A stretch of 64,000 bases of DNA from Natronosalvus rutilus (GCF_024204665.1 NZ_CP100355.1:2957451-3021450), one strand, 5' to 3'. Positions 1-10,269 are shown, numbered from the stretch's first letter. Made by a program: numbers and translations. Notes: generated by a model from the sequence alone, not told the origin.

Positions 1-372
1 CCACTCTTGACGGTCATCACCCGCAAGGCCTACGGCGGCGCCTACTGCGTGATGGCCTCGAAGAACCTCGGCGCGGACATCAACTACGCCTGGCCGACGG
101 CCGAAATCGCCGTCATGGGTCCGAAGGGCGCGGTCAACATCCTCTACCGCAAGGAACTTGCCGAGGCCGACGATCCGGACGCCCTGCGCGAAGAACTCAT
201 CGAGGAGTACCGCGAGGAGTTCGCCAACCCCTACACCGCCACGGACAAGGGCTTCCTCGACGACGTGATCCGCCCGACCGAAACCCGGCCACGGCTGATC
301 CGGGACCTCGAGATGCTCGAGACCAAACGCGAGGACACGCCCGACAAGAAACACGGGAACATCCCCCTGTGA
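1..372 (+). CDS. pccB: Acyl-CoA/propionyl-CoA carboxylase carboxyltransferase (beta) subunit, C-terminal part
   Basis: The open frame enters from the left edge, so only about 123 C-terminal residues are present. It carries the conserved end of the carboxyltransferase fold: [17 protein letters not shown], then [15 protein letters not shown] and a final FANPYTA segment. In the family this subunit moves the carboxyl group from carboxybiotin to propionyl-CoA or acetyl-CoA in the cytoplasm. The stop overlaps the next start by 4 bp (ATGA), so it is translationally coupled to the small subunit that follows. The pccA gene lies about 1.4 kb further on. Substrate preference cannot be read from this fragment. 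Confidence 0.95.
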   Translation, partial: PLLTVITRKAYGGAYCVMASKNLGADINYAWPTAEIAVMGPKGAVNILYRKELAEADDPDALREELIEEYREEFANPYTATDKGFLDDVIRPTETRPRLIRDLEMLETKREDTPDKKHGNIPL

Positions 373-725
373 TGACGGCGAACGACTCCGAGGCGCTCGA
401 GGTCGAGGGTGGCTCGGGCGAGCGAGCGAATGGCGAACCCACCGACACCGCCATCGACGTCGACGTGGCGCTCGACGAAGACGTCTCGATCACGCTCCCG
501 GCGGACGCCACCAGCGAGGAAGCCGCGGCCATCGTCGCAGCAATCGGTGCCCACCTCCGGGACCTCGAGGCGGCAGCCGCCCAGGCCGACGACGAGGTAA
601 CCTGGGATGGCAAGCGCTGGTCGTTCGCCGGCCGGATCGACGCCCAGCAGGGTCGAACCGTTCGCGTCCCGACCCGAGCGCCGACGAACCCCTGGACTGC
701 GGCGGGGCGAGCCGATCGGTACTGA
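369..725 (+). CDS. pccX: Small acyl-CoA carboxylase subunit, PccX/epsilon-like
   Basis: This 118-residue acidic protein starts at an ATG overlapping the pccB stop. Residues 1-40 are disordered and acidic. The middle reads [18 protein letters not shown] followed by a helix ([10 protein letters not shown]). The C-terminus has [11 protein letters not shown] and an [11 protein letters not shown] motif. A short third subunit of this shape downstream of pccB is known in haloarchaea (PccX of Haloferax mediterranei is needed for propionyl-CoA carboxylase activity). The assignment rests on position, size and the W-GKRW-F-GR motif. It probably stabilises the PccA-PccB complex. Confidence 0.8.
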   Translation: MMTANDSEALEVEGGSGERANGEPTDTAIDVDVALDEDVSITLPADATSEEAAAIVAAIGAHLRDLEAAAAQADDEVTWDGKRWSFAGRIDAQQGRTVRVPTRAPTNPWTAAGRADRY

Positions 726-751
726 GAGCGTTACGGCCGTCTCGAGTCCTT

Positions 752-1507
752 CTACACCGCGTAATCGAGGTTGGGTCGTAGCGATTCGATCAACGACGTC
801 GCGACCGTCTCGATCCCGTCGATGCAGGCCTCTTCGTCGCGGTCGTCCTGGAACTGGACGATCACGCCGCGGACGCCGTCGCCGTCGTGAGCGGGGAGCA
901 GGAAGCGCCACTGGCGATTCTCCTCGCTGCTCTGGATGCTCTGGTAGACGTCGATCTGTTCGCCTTCGTAGGTGAAGGTCCAGTCGATGAGTTCGTTCGT
1001 GCCGAAGCCGGTCACCCAGTTGGTCGTAGCCTCCTTGTCGTCGGTGGGGTGTTTGTGCTGCTGGACGAGCACGTTGACCGGGTACGACGCGCTCTCTTTC
1101 GACCCAACGTGGCCCAGTTGCGCGCCGATTCCGCTCTCCGACTCGTTGATCCCCTCGTTGTACTGCTCGAACGTGTCGGGGTGGTCGAAGTGAATCGGGA
1201 ACGATCGATTGCCCTGATCGAATGGGATCCACGCGCCCTCGAGGCTGGCACAGGAATCTATCACATCTCCGTCGTCGCTCTCGTCGTTCTGGTCGTTCTC
1301 GTCCTCGACGTTCGCGTCACCGGAGTCGTCGGTGGACCCATCGGTGCCGTCACCGTCGCCATCGGGTTCGTCGCCGAGATCCCCGTCGCTCTCGTCTGTT
1401 CCTCCGGTACACCCAGCGAGCGCGGTCGTCGCCGCGAGTCCCACCAGAGCGAGGAGTCGTCGTCTACTGTACCGACCGTCCGAACGTGACCCAGAATCGA
1501 TGAGCAT
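752..1507 (-). CDS. Secreted haloarchaeal lipoprotein of unknown function
   Basis: The protein has 251 residues from the ATG at 1507. The open frame runs further upstream, but this start puts a Tat-type signal at the N-terminus: SRRRLLALVGLAA, then lipobox LAGC. Next comes an acidic, Asp/Gly/Glu-rich linker (about residues 35-85). The C-terminal domain begins near SCASLEGAWIPFDQ and contains HFDHPDTFEQYN and a QQHKH stretch. It should be exported folded and anchored by lipid to the outer face of the membrane. It sits convergent to pccX and divergent from pccA, separating the carboxylase genes. I do not recognise the fold and infer no function beyond surface location. Confidence 0.75.
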   Translation of the reverse strand: MLIDSGSRSDGRYSRRRLLALVGLAATTALAGCTGGTDESDGDLGDEPDGDGDGTDGSTDDSGDANVEDENDQNDESDDGDVIDSCASLEGAWIPFDQGNRSFPIHFDHPDTFEQYNEGINESESGIGAQLGHVGSKESASYPVNVLVQQHKHPTDDKEATTNWVTGFGTNELIDWTFTYEGEQIDVYQSIQSSEENRQWRFLLPAHDGDGVRGVIVQFQDDRDEEACIDGIETVATSLIESLRPNLDYAV

Positions 1508-1697
1508 GAATTCTCCGTCGAACGCGCGAGTCGATCGTTCCGACCGCACTCGCGTCGTTCGTCTCGACCAAACAGACGACAACTCGAGCGATATACTCAC
1601 CCCGTGACGAAAATTCGTCCAGTGAACGCTCGGTGTCTGCCGCTTCGAAGTGGAGTGCCTCGGCGAGAACTCGTTTAACCGTTGACTCGTTCCGTTG

Positions 1698-1708
1698 CGA
1701 AAAAGTAA
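1698..1708 (+). promoter_or_regulatory. Probable TATA/BRE region of pccA
   Basis: An A-rich block (gaaaaagtaag) lies 31-41 bp before the pccA ATG, preceded by purines as expected for a BRE. This would place the transcription start a few bases before the ATG. It is assigned by spacing only. Confidence 0.4.
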
Positions 1709-1738
1709 GGTAGGGTCCTTCCGTCGATTCGAACAGGA

Positions 1739-3568
1739 ATGTTCAGGAAGGTTCTGGTCGCGAACCGAGGCGAGATCGCGGTTCGAGTCATGCGGGCCTG
1801 CGAGGAATTGAACGTTGGCACCGTCGCCGTCTACTCCGACGCCGACAAACACGGCGGTCACGTCCGCTACGCCGACGAAGCCTACAACGTCGGCCCCGCC
1901 CGTGCGGCTGACTCCTACCTCGACCACGAGGCGGTCATCGAGGCCGCACAAAAGGCCGACGCCGACGCGATCCACCCCGGCTACGGCTTCCTCGCCGAAA
2001 ACGCCGAGTTCGCCGCCAAAGTCGAGGAGGTAGAGGGCATCACCTGGATCGGCCCCTCGAGTTCGGCCATGGAGAGCCTCGGCGAGAAGACCAAGGCCCG
2101 AACGATCATGCACGAGGCCGACGTGCCCATCGTGCCCGGCACTACCGACCCCGTCACCGACCCCGACGAGGTCCGTGCCTTCGGCGACGAACACGGCTAC
2201 CCGATCGCGATCAAAGCCGAGGGTGGCGGTGGCGGCCGCGGCATGAAGGTCGTCGAGGACGAGAGCGAGGTCGACGACCAGCTCGAAAGCGCCCAGCGCG
2301 AGGGCGAAGCCTACTTCGGCAACGACTCGGTCTACCTCGAGCGCTACCTCGAGAAGCCTCGCCACATCGAGGTCCAGATCATCGCCGACGAGCACGGCAA
2401 CGTGCGCCACCTGGGCGAGCGCGACTGTTCGCTCCAGCGTCGTCACCAGAAAGTCATCGAAGAAGGCCCATCGCCCGCGTTATCGGACGAACTGCGCGAG
2501 CAGATCGGTGAAGCCGCCCGCCGCGGTGTCGCCGCTGCCGACTACACGAACGCCGGCACCGTCGAATTCCTCGTCGAGGAAGAACCCGGGCGAGAGGACG
2601 TCCTCGGGCCCGACGCGAACTTCTACTTCCTCGAGGTCAACACCCGGATCCAGGTCGAACACTGCGTCACCGAGGAGATCACCGGCCTCGACATCGTCAA
2701 GCGTCAGATCCGGGTCGCCGCGGGCGAGGAACTCGACTTCGAGCAGGACGACGTCGAGATCGACGGCCACGCGATGGAGTTCCGGATCAACGCCGAGAAC
2801 GCCGCGAAGGACTTCCAGCCGGCTTCCGGGGGGACGCTGACGACCTACAACCCACCAGGTGGGATCGGCGTCCGCCTCGACGACGCCCTCAGCCAGGGCG
2901 ACGACCTCGTCACCGACTACGACTCGATGATCGCGAAGCTCATCGTCTGGGGCGAGGACCGCGAGGAGTGTATCGAACGCTCGCTTCGCGCCCTGCGAGA
3001 GTACGAGATCGAGGGCATCACGACCATCGTCCCGTTCCACCGCCTGATGTTGACCGACGAGAAGTTCGTCGAGGGTCGACACACCACGAAGTACCTGGAC
3101 AACGAACTCGAGCAGTCCAGAATCGAGCAGGCCCAGGAACAGTGGGGAAGCGAGGATTCGACCGCGACCGACGAGGAGGTCGTCGAACGCGAGTTCACCG
3201 TCGAGGTCAACGGCAAACGCTTCGACGTTAACCTCGAGGACCGTAGCGGCGAGATTCCGCAGGCAGCCAGCAACGGGGGATCGAGCACCGCCAGCAGACC
3301 ACCACAATCTGCCAGCAGTGAGGACTCGAGCAGCGACGTAGAGATTCAGGGCGACGGCGAACGCGTCGACGCCGAGATGCAGGGAACGATCCTCTCCGTC
3401 GAGGTTGCAGAGGGCGACGAGGTCGCCGCCGGTGACGTCGTCGTCGTCCTGGAAGCGATGAAGATGGAAAACGACATAGTCGCCTCGACGGGCGGCACCG
3501 TCTCGCAGGTGGCCGTCGAAGAAGGCCAGAGCGTCGACATGGGCGATACGCTCGTCGTCCTCGAGTGA
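1739..3568 (+). CDS. pccA: Acyl-CoA/propionyl-CoA carboxylase alpha subunit: biotin carboxylase plus biotin carrier
   Basis: The 609-residue protein has the order biotin carboxylase N-domain ([16 protein letters not shown] from residue 5), ATP-grasp domain with the glycine-rich loop [12 protein letters not shown], the catalytic signature [14 protein letters not shown], biotin carboxylase C-domain ([10 protein letters not shown]), a Ser-rich linker (about 510-535) and a C-terminal biotinyl domain. The biotin site is EAMKMEN, with Lys575 as the modified residue. It carboxylates biotin using ATP and bicarbonate and passes CO2 to PccB. Length and domain order match the two-domain alpha subunits of haloarchaea. 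It has its own promoter and is separated from pccB-pccX by an opposing lipoprotein gene. Confidence 0.95.
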   Translation: MFRKVLVANRGEIAVRVMRACEELNVGTVAVYSDADKHGGHVRYADEAYNVGPARAADSYLDHEAVIEAAQKADADAIHPGYGFLAENAEFAAKVEEVEGITWIGPSSSAMESLGEKTKARTIMHEADVPIVPGTTDPVTDPDEVRAFGDEHGYPIAIKAEGGGGGRGMKVVEDESEVDDQLESAQREGEAYFGNDSVYLERYLEKPRHIEVQIIADEHGNVRHLGERDCSLQRRHQKVIEEGPSPALSDELREQIGEAARRGVAAADYTNAGTVEFLVEEEPGREDVLGPDANFYFLEVNTRIQVEHCVTEEITGLDIVKRQIRVAAGEELDFEQDDVEIDGHAMEFRINAENAAKDFQPASGGTLTTYNPPGGIGVRLDDALSQGDDLVTDYDSMIAKLIVWGEDREECIERSLRALREYEIEGITTIVPFHRLMLTDEKFVEGRHTTKYLDNELEQSRIEQAQEQWGSEDSTATDEEVVEREFTVEVNGKRFDVNLEDRSGEIPQAASNGGSSTASRPPQSASSEDSSSDVEIQGDGERVDAEMQGTILSVEVAEGDEVAAGDVVVVLEAMKMENDIVASTGGTVSQVAVEEGQSVDMGDTLVVLE

Positions 3569-3656
3569 GTGGCGACGACAATCGGAGACGAGTAACGTAC
3601 AACAATCGCAGATTTCCAACGCCGACTGACGATTCTCGAGGCGTTACTCGGTGTTG

Positions 3657-4223
3657 TTAGTCTTCGTGCTCGTCCTGTTCGTCCTGCTCGTCCTCAACAC
3701 CGATCTGGGCCTTGATATGTCCGAGATCCGGGACGAACGCGCTGACGTCCTCGTGCGTCGCCATCGCGAGTTCGGTCCCGTCGATGAGTTTGACCCGGGT
3801 CTGTAGTTTGCCCTCGTCGATCGCCGAGGCGATCATTCCGCGAGCGAGGTGGAGGTCGTACTGACTCGCAATGAGAATACCAGTCTCGGAGTCCGGATCG
3901 AGCAACTCGGTGACGAGATAGACGAAGCCGTCGACCGTGTTCCGGTAGGCCTCGCTCCTCGGGAACGACCCCTTCTCGTAGGCCGCTCGAAACGTATCGG
4001 CGTGATTATCTGCCAGCACGTGAATGAGTCCGAACCGATCCTCGCTCCCGTCAGCTTTCGACAATACGGACGTCTGAATCGCTGGAAGTGTCGTCATCTC
4101 CCACCCTTCGGACCGTCGCTCCTCGGCGATCGCTTGCATGTCCTTGAGCGTTCGCTTCCAGGCCTGTGTCGCCGCCGGGGTACGAGCTCGAATCCCGACT
4201 GAATCGTCATCCGGTTTTGGCAT
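3657..4223 (-). CDS. Conserved haloarchaeal hypothetical protein
   Basis: A soluble 188-residue protein starting MPKPDDDSVGIRARTP. It has no signal peptide or membrane segment. The body has mixed alpha/beta character: WEMTTLPAIQTSVL, then FGLIHVLADNHADTF and VYLVTELLDPDSE, followed by QYDLHLARGMI. The tail is a poly-acidic DEQDEQDEHED. The gene lies 64 bp behind the small membrane protein that follows the dpp operon and points the same way, so it may be the last gene of that transcript. I do not recognise a characterised family and claim no function. Confidence 0.75.
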   Translation of the reverse strand: MPKPDDDSVGIRARTPAATQAWKRTLKDMQAIAEERRSEGWEMTTLPAIQTSVLSKADGSEDRFGLIHVLADNHADTFRAAYEKGSFPRSEAYRNTVDGFVYLVTELLDPDSETGILIASQYDLHLARGMIASAIDEGKLQTRVKLIDGTELAMATHEDVSAFVPDLGHIKAQIGVEDEQDEQDEHED

Positions 4224-4287
4224 ATGGGGACACAGAATCGGGACTCGGTTAATGGTTTCGAGTCCACTGCTTTCCAGGCGAAACGAC

Positions 4288-4740
4288 CTAGACGACGCCG
4301 AACACCGTCTCCATCAGATACGAGATCAGCAGGACCCCCAGGCTGCTCCAGAAGAGCTTTCCCGCAGACGAGAGTTCTCGATCCGGCGGCGGCGGCTCGA
4401 TCCAGCGAGCGGGTGGAAGCGCTCGAGCGAACCGCTGGAAGCGGGTCTCGTTCGATCCTGTCGGTGATACCGACATCCCGATTGCATCCGCCGCGTCCGT
4501 CGATCGACCGGACACCTCCTCGGGCGAGTTCGGCCAGAGGCGAACGGTCGCGTACGCGAGCAACAGGAATCCGGCGAAAAACAGGACGACCTTGGCCCCG
4601 CCGAACCCGCCACCGACGGCGAGACTGATCGGGACTGCTGTGAGGGTCGCCACGACGACGACGGCGAACACGTACGATATCGCGTCTGCACAGACGAGTG
4701 CAAGCAGGCGCCACTGCACAGATTCGAGCCGGGTCATCAC
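4288..4740 (-). CDS. Small integral membrane protein attached to the dpp operon
   Basis: The 150-residue protein has two N-terminal membrane helices (about residues 15-40 and 47-66), a cytoplasmic-type loop rich in Arg and Pro (PPARWIEPPPPDRE), and one C-terminal helix (LFWSSLGVLLISYLMETVFG). The start codon lies only 6 bp past the dppF stop on the same strand, so it is almost certainly cotranscribed with the transporter. No catalytic motif is visible. Its linkage suggests a transporter accessory role, but this is inference from position. Confidence 0.75.
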   Translation of the reverse strand: MMTRLESVQWRLLALVCADAISYVFAVVVVATLTAVPISLAVGGGFGGAKVVLFFAGFLLLAYATVRLWPNSPEEVSGRSTDAADAIGMSVSPTGSNETRFQRFARALPPARWIEPPPPDRELSSAGKLFWSSLGVLLISYLMETVFGVV

Positions 4741-4746
4741 AGTGCC

Positions 4747-6102
4747 CTACTCGTTCGGGACGTAACCGTGCCGTTCCTCGAGAACTGGCTCGGGGTCTCG
4801 GTAGGAGTCGTCGTGGCGATGGCAGAGACTAACCCGGTTGCTCTCACCCACGGGGTAGAACTCGGGGTGTTCGCTTCCGCAGACGCTTTCGAAGTCTGCA
4901 GCCAGCACCTCGAGTGCGGTAGCCTCGTCGTTTTGCCGGACGTGTTCGGCGATTTCGTCGAGGACCGATTGCACCTCTTCGGGGACCGAAACGTCGCTGA
5001 AGAGTTCGTCGTAAATTTCTTCGATCGTGCCAAAGCGCGTCTCTTTGCCGAGTAACGCCTTGATTCGGTCGGATACCGATCGATCGGCCCGGTGGCGCTC
5101 TCGAAGGACCTCCCGAAGCGTATCGATCCGATCCCAGAGTTCGTTGGACAGGTGTCTGTACTCCTCCGGTCGGATCCGCGCCGGACAGCGTGTGCTGAAC
5201 GGACACCCGTTCGGCGGGAATCGGGGATTTGGCGGCGTTCCCTGGAGCGTGATCCGATTTTTCTTCGCCGTCGGATCCGGTTCCGGAATCGCCGAGAGCA
5301 ACGCGTGTGTGTACGGGTTCGACGGATCGGTGAACAGTTCCTCGGTCGGTCCAATCTCCATGATGTTCCCGAGGTACATGACCGCTACCCGGTCACAGAT
5401 GTGCCTGACGACCGAGAGGTCGTGGGCGATGAACAGGTAGGTGAGCCCGAATTCGTCCTGTAAGTCCTCGAGGAGGTTGATGACCTCAGCCTGGACGGAC
5501 ACGTCGAGCGCGCTCACCGGCTCGTCGAGGACGATGAACTCCGGTTCGAGCGTCAGCGTCCGTGCGATGCCGATCCGCTGGCGCTGGCCACCGGAGAACT
5601 GGTGGGGATAGCGGTAGTAGTGTTCGCGCTGAAGCCCCACCTTCTCGAGGAGATCGCGCACGTGCTGGCGACGCTCGTCGGGTGTCTTCCAGTCGTGAAC
5701 GTCGAGCGGTTCGCGAACGATTTCGCCGACGGTCATCCGATCGTTCAGGCTCGAATCGGGATCCTGGAAGACGATCTGGGCGTCTCGACGCCAGGCCTTG
5801 AGTTTCGGGCCGCTGAGTTCCGTGATGTCGGTCCCGTCGAAGCGGATCTCGCCGCCCGTCGCCTGCTCGAGCTGGACGAGCGTTCGTCCGAGGGTCGTTT
5901 TCCCGCAGCCGGATTCCCCGACGAGCCCGAGCGTTTCACCGCGTTTGATCTCGAAGGAGACCCCGTCGACCGCTTTGACTGGGTTCCCACCCAGTAGCCC
6001 CCCTTCGTCGTAATACGTCCGTAGATTCGATACCTCGACCATGACGTCCTCGTCGGCGCCCATGGCCTCGTCGGTATCTGTACGTAGCGATTCTTGGCTC
6101 AT
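4747..6102 (-). CDS. dppF: Dipeptide/oligopeptide ABC transporter ATPase, DppF/OppF type, with large insertion
   Basis: The 451-residue ATPase has Walker [10 protein letters not shown] (residues 62-70), a Q-loop FQDPDSSLN, signature [13 protein letters not shown] and Walker [13 protein letters not shown]. It should pair with the DppD homologue to energise peptide import. The C-terminal oligopeptide-transporter region keeps four cysteines in the family pattern (GCPFSTRC ... VCGSEHP ... LCHRHD), which in relatives bind an iron-sulfur cluster. About 100 residues separate the second and third cysteines, where relatives have fewer than ten. The insert is helical and charged ([15 protein letters not shown] and later [12 protein letters not shown]). 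The start overlaps the dppD stop by 4 bp. Confidence 0.92.
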   Translation of the reverse strand: MSQESLRTDTDEAMGADEDVMVEVSNLRTYYDEGGLLGGNPVKAVDGVSFEIKRGETLGLVGESGCGKTTLGRTLVQLEQATGGEIRFDGTDITELSGPKLKAWRRDAQIVFQDPDSSLNDRMTVGEIVREPLDVHDWKTPDERRQHVRDLLEKVGLQREHYYRYPHQFSGGQRQRIGIARTLTLEPEFIVLDEPVSALDVSVQAEVINLLEDLQDEFGLTYLFIAHDLSVVRHICDRVAVMYLGNIMEIGPTEELFTDPSNPYTHALLSAIPEPDPTAKKNRITLQGTPPNPRFPPNGCPFSTRCPARIRPEEYRHLSNELWDRIDTLREVLRERHRADRSVSDRIKALLGKETRFGTIEEIYDELFSDVSVPEEVQSVLDEIAEHVRQNDEATALEVLAADFESVCGSEHPEFYPVGESNRVSLCHRHDDSYRDPEPVLEERHGYVPNE

Positions 6103-7484
6103 TGATCTTCGTTTGCACCTCCTTCAGTCGACGACGGCTCTGCCGCCTGGTCTGTGTGGTGATCGATCCGTTCGAGTTCGGACTTCCCCTCGGGATAGAG
6201 GAGACAGGCCGCCGTGTGGTCGTCGGCTCCTTCTCGGACCGGAATCGAAACGGGATGGATCTCGTTACAGGCGTCGAACGCCTCCGGACAGCGCGGTGCG
6301 AATCGACAGTACGTTGCCGGTTCGTTCGGCGTCGGCACGTTCCCTTCGATAGTCTGGAGCCGTTCTCCAACCTGTCGACCGGGAATCGATTCGAGTAGCC
6401 CCTGCGTGTAGGGGTGCTTCGGTGAAGCGAACAACGTCTCGACGTCCGCCGTCTCGACGATTTCGCCCGCGTACATGACGTTCACCCGATCGGAGACGTC
6501 GGCGATGACGCCCATGTCGTGGGTGATGAACATGATCGCCAGGTCGCGTTCTTCCTGCAGGTCCTCGAGTAGTTCGAGGATCTGTGCCTGAATCGTCACG
6601 TCCAGCGCCGTCGTCGGCTCGTCGCAAATCAGCACCTCCGGTTCACAAGCGAGTGCCATCGCGATGACCGCTCGCTGTCGCATCCCGCCGGAGAACTGGT
6701 GAGGATACTCTCTGACGCGTCGCCGGGCGTCCGGAATTCCGACGGCCTCGAGCAACTCGACGGCCTCGTTGGTCGCCTCCCCTCCGGTCATTCCCTGGTG
6801 GAGTCTGAGCGCTTCCTTGATCTGGTTGCCGACGGTATAGACGGGGTTGAGACTCGTCAGCGGGTCCTGGAAGACCATTGCAATCTTGTTGCCACGCATG
6901 GCGCGCTGGGCCTTCCCCTCGAGTCGAGTGATCTCTACGAATCCGGACTCGATCCTCGAGGGATCGTCGGGTGACCCCTCGGTCACGAAGACGAAATCGT
7001 CGGCGTCGATAAGGCCGAGCGATTCGCCATAGCCGGAGCCGAGGAAGTCGACAATCGATGCCTCCTCGGGCGATTCGTAGCCGAACGCCGCGGGCGTCAT
7101 GTCGACTTCGGGCCGGTCGAACAGCTCTGCCGGATCGTGGGTTTGCTCGAGCGCGTTCACGTCGACCGCGTTCCCTGAGAACCGCTGGGCGAATTCCCGG
7201 ACGGTCTCGAGGTGGTGGAAGCGAATACTGCTGCCGGGCAGGATTCGTCCAGGGCTGTCGACGAGCCCCATGATCGAGCGTGCGGTGACGCTCTTTCCGG
7301 ACCCGCTCTCGCCGACGATGCCGACCGTTTCACCGGTTTCGATGTCGTAGGAGATCCCATCGACAGCCCGAATCACCTCCTTGTCGGTGAAGAACGCGGT
7401 CTGGAGATTTCGAACCGAGAGGATGGTCTCGGATCGGCCTGTGTTCGTCTGCGTCGTCTGCGTCTCTGCGTTCATGGACATCAC
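6099..7484 (-). CDS. dppD: Dipeptide/oligopeptide ABC transporter ATPase, DppD/OppD type, with insertion after Walker A
   Basis: The 461-residue protein has Walker [15 protein letters not shown]-loop [17 protein letters not shown], signature [15 protein letters not shown], Walker [14 protein letters not shown] and a C-terminal four-cysteine region with normal spacing ([14 protein letters not shown] ... ACLLY). Between Walker A and the Q-loop there are roughly 85 extra residues, from [15 protein letters not shown] to [11 protein letters not shown]. The DppD homologue of the second cluster in this window lacks them. The insert would sit where the ATPase meets the permease, so it may modify coupling. 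That is inference. Start and stop overlap dppC and dppF by 4 bp each. Confidence 0.92.
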   Translation of the reverse strand: MMSMNAETQTTQTNTGRSETILSVRNLQTAFFTDKEVIRAVDGISYDIETGETVGIVGESGSGKSVTARSIMGLVDSPGRILPGSSIRFHHLETVREFAQRFSGNAVDVNALEQTHDPAELFDRPEVDMTPAAFGYESPEEASIVDFLGSGYGESLGLIDADDFVFVTEGSPDDPSRIESGFVEITRLEGKAQRAMRGNKIAMVFQDPLTSLNPVYTVGNQIKEALRLHQGMTGGEATNEAVELLEAVGIPDARRRVREYPHQFSGGMRQRAVIAMALACEPEVLICDEPTTALDVTIQAQILELLEDLQEERDLAIMFITHDMGVIADVSDRVNVMYAGEIVETADVETLFASPKHPYTQGLLESIPGRQVGERLQTIEGNVPTPNEPATYCRFAPRCPEAFDACNEIHPVSIPVREGADDHTAACLLYPEGKSELERIDHHTDQAAEPSSTEGGANEDQ

Positions 7485-9220
7485 GCACCACCTCCAGTCG
7501 TCGTCACGTCACCTTCTCCGGATTCGCTCTCCGGATCCATCGCGTCCCGGATCCCGTCACCGAGGGCGTTGAACCCCGTGACGACGAGGACGATCAGGAT
7601 CCCCGGAATCGTCGCGATGTGCCACGATTCGGTGGAGACGTACGAGCGGCCGTCACTGATTATCCGCCCCCACTCCGGCGTCGGCGGGTTGATGCCGAGC
7701 CCGAGGAACGAGAGAGCAGCGGTGACGATGATGACACCGCCCAGCAGCAACGAGGCGTAGATCATGACGTAGCTAAAGATGTACGGAGCCATGTGCTTTC
7801 GCATCGTCATCATCGGCGTTTGACCATAGCTCTTCGCGGCGTCGACCCACTCCTGTTCGGCGACCTGGAGCGAGGGCCCGCGTATCGAACGCCACAGTCC
7901 TGGCCAGTATAGTCCGGCGAAGATGAGCGCCAGCAACAACCCGCCGTTGTAGTAGCTGGCGATGGGATGGTTCGACTCCTGGAAGACCACCGAGAGCAAC
8001 AGGACCGCCAGGAACACCGGGACGGCAATGACCGTGTCACTGACGATGACCGTGACGAGGTCGACGAGCCCCTTGTAGTAGGCAGTGAGCAACGACAGCC
8101 CGAGAGCAATGCCCGTCGCCAGCCCGATCGCCGTGATCCCGATGACTAGGGACGTTCGCGCCCCGAAGACGAGGTACGTGAACAGGTTCTTCCCGTTAGC
8201 GGTCGTTCCGAACGGCGACCACCGGTCGTAATTGTCGTAGCTCATCGGGCTAACGGGATCACTCCCCTGGGAACGCGAGTCGATGTTAGCCGTGCCGTGG
8301 CTGACTGTCTCGAGTTCACCCGACTCCGAATTTAGATACTGGAATTCGTGGCCGTACGGGCTGTAGATGTTCTCCTGCGGGCCGACAGGCCCGAGCGCGG
8401 GAGCCCACAGTGCCATCACGACGAACATGAAGACGACGATGAGTCCGAAGATTCCCCAGTAGTGATTCCGGAAGCGGTTGATCGAATCGTCTCGAGGGGT
8501 CCAGTCGGCTTCGCGGTAGTGTTCGCGGAAGATCGTGTATCCCTTCCAGAGCCACGCGAACGTAACGAACGCGTACACGTAGACGACGGCGACGCGGAGT
8601 GCCCACGCCCAGGCTGGTGAGAGACCCATAAAGGTCCCCTCCCAACCGCTGCCGTCGGGTGATCGGTACCCCTGGTTCGGAATCGTTTCTGGACTCGTGA
8701 CCGCTCCCAGCGAGGCGACCCACTCGAAGAATGACGTGAACGCCCCGACGACGAGGTCGATCGCTACGGCGGCTGGCGTCATCGTGACGACAAACGTGAC
8801 AGCCGTCAAGACGGCGAGCAACAGCCCTCGGTCGAGTCGTTCCTCGGTTACGTACGGGCTGTCGAACCGATCGTAGTGGAACCCGAACCGTTCAGCTAGC
8901 GGGCCGGTGACGATCGTCGCCCTGAGAAGGATCGTCGCCACTGATAGGACGAGTAGTGCGGTAATCACGAACCCGATTTCGGCGGCGATCAGTCCAGCAG
9001 AGGGCTGGATGTTGCCGTGAACCCAGTGGGGAATCGCAGCGAGCCCACCCAGGATCAGTCGAACCACACCGCCAAGTTTGACGATCCCCGCCCCGATACG
9101 ACCGATCTCAAGCAAGAGCAACACCCCGAGAACGGCCGCCCAGATCGCGGCCGGACGCGGATTCGCGGCAATACGTTCGCGAATCGTCTTGAGTTCGTCC
9201 GTGTCTTGATCGTGACTCAT
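7481..9220 (-). CDS. dppC: Dipeptide/oligopeptide ABC transporter permease, DppC type, with long N-terminal membrane extension
   Basis: At 579 residues this is nearly twice the usual DppC length (about 300). The C-terminal half is the normal permease: FGARTSLVIGITAIGLA, then the EAA loop EWVDAAKSYGQTPMMTMRKHM, then FLGLGINPPTPEWG. The first 270 or so residues add about five further hydrophobic segments (for example AAVLGVLLLLEIGRIG, FVITALLVLSVATILL and LLLAVLTAVTFVVT) and a charged linker READWTPRDDSINRF. A large external loop follows the first helix of the normal permease (residues about 280-350). It forms the membrane channel with DppB. It overlaps dppB and dppD by 4 bp. Confidence 0.9.
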   Translation of the reverse strand: MSHDQDTDELKTIRERIAANPRPAAIWAAVLGVLLLLEIGRIGAGIVKLGGVVRLILGGLAAIPHWVHGNIQPSAGLIAAEIGFVITALLVLSVATILLRATIVTGPLAERFGFHYDRFDSPYVTEERLDRGLLLAVLTAVTFVVTMTPAAVAIDLVVGAFTSFFEWVASLGAVTSPETIPNQGYRSPDGSGWEGTFMGLSPAWAWALRVAVVYVYAFVTFAWLWKGYTIFREHYREADWTPRDDSINRFRNHYWGIFGLIVVFMFVVMALWAPALGPVGPQENIYSPYGHEFQYLNSESGELETVSHGTANIDSRSQGSDPVSPMSYDNYDRWSPFGTTANGKNLFTYLVFGARTSLVIGITAIGLATGIALGLSLLTAYYKGLVDLVTVIVSDTVIAVPVFLAVLLLSVVFQESNHPIASYYNGGLLLALIFAGLYWPGLWRSIRGPSLQVAEQEWVDAAKSYGQTPMMTMRKHMAPYIFSYVMIYASLLLGGVIIVTAALSFLGLGINPPTPEWGRIISDGRSYVSTESWHIATIPGILIVLVVTGFNALGDGIRDAMDPESESGEGDVTTTGGGA

Positions 9221-10269
9221 TGGTCGTACCCCACGCGTGGATCAAGTATCGTGTACAAGAGGTCCTGTAGAATGTTCATACTGATCGTGATAATAGTGAA
9301 GATGTACACCAGCGACCCGGCAAGCGGCAGGTCACCCTGGGTCAACGACATGAAGTACAGCCGACCGATGCCGTTGATACCGAAGACGACCTCGACGATG
9401 ACGGACCCGCCGATCAGCAGGAACGCCTCGTTGGTGATGATCGGTACCAGCGGGATCAGGGCGTTCCGGAAGACGTGCTTCCAGATGATCACTCGGTTCG
9501 AGAGTCCCTTCGCTTTGGCCGTCTCGACGTAGTTCGAGTTGATCGTCTCGAGGACCGCCGTTCGGCCGATGCGGAGTTCGGTCGCCATCGATGCCGATCC
9601 GAGAACGATTGCCGCCGGCAGGATCACTTTAATCGCGACAGCGAGTTCCCCGCCATTGAAGTAGAACCCCCCTGGGGGGAACAACTGGGTGAATCCAACG
9701 AAGTCGAGCGGCGGCGTGCCGATGATACTATCGATGTTGGGCCCGATCGTGTACCAGTCGAACCCGAGGAATCCACCCCCCTGGGTCTGTCGCAGTATAG
9801 CCAGGAACATGATTGCGAGCCAGAAGTTCGGCATCGCCAGCCAGACGATCCCCGAGAAGGAAGCGATGTAGTCGCCCCAGCTATTCGAGTTGAGCCCAGC
9901 GTAGAAGCCGAGCGGGATCCCGATGAAAAGCGGCAGCAGGATCGCCCAGAACCCGAGCCAGACCGTTCGAGGTCCGTACGTGGCGACCATCGACGTCACG
10001 CTGTACCCGCGCCGAAGTACCCACGACTGGCCGAGATCGAAGGTGATCAGCCCGACCATGAAGTCGACGTACTGTTGCCACAGCGGCTCGTTCAATCCCA
10101 TGTTTTCGCGGATCTGTGCAGCCTGCGCTCCGCTCGCTTCCGGACCGAGCATCGCTGCAACCGGGTCGAGCGGTCCCATCCTGAGGATGACGAACAACAA
10201 CGTCATCACGAGAAAGAGGACCGGAATCGAGAGCAGGACCCGCTGGAAAAAGTATCGCCAGCGGCTCAT
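9217..10269 (-). CDS. dppB: Dipeptide/oligopeptide ABC transporter permease, DppB type
   Basis: The 350-residue membrane protein starts MSRWRYFFQRVLLSIPVLFL and has the usual six hydrophobic segments. The EAA loop is NYVETAKAKGLSNRVIIWKH followed by VFRNALIPLVPII. The C-terminus ends ILDPRVGYDQ, typical of the family. It forms the translocation pore with DppC. It is the first of four genes (B-C-D-F) whose starts and stops overlap by 4 bp, and it lies 154 bp downstream of dppA. Substrate is unknown beyond peptides or related oligomers. Confidence 0.92.
   Translation of the reverse strand: MSRWRYFFQRVLLSIPVLFLVMTLLFVILRMGPLDPVAAMLGPEASGAQAAQIRENMGLNEPLWQQYVDFMVGLITFDLGQSWVLRRGYSVTSMVATYGPRTVWLGFWAILLPLFIGIPLGFYAGLNSNSWGDYIASFSGIVWLAMPNFWLAIMFLAILRQTQGGGFLGFDWYTIGPNIDSIIGTPPLDFVGFTQLFPPGGFYFNGGELAVAIKVILPAAIVLGSASMATELRIGRTAVLETINSNYVETAKAKGLSNRVIIWKHVFRNALIPLVPIITNEAFLLIGGSVIVEVVFGINGIGRLYFMSLTQGDLPLAGSLVYIFTIITISMNILQDLLYTILDPRVGYDQ

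Noticed and set aside
231-1232. Long minus-strand open frame (333 codons) opposite pccX and the lipoprotein gene
   Set aside because: Arg-rich composition typical of the antisense frame of high-GC halophile genes; it overlaps two well-supported genes.
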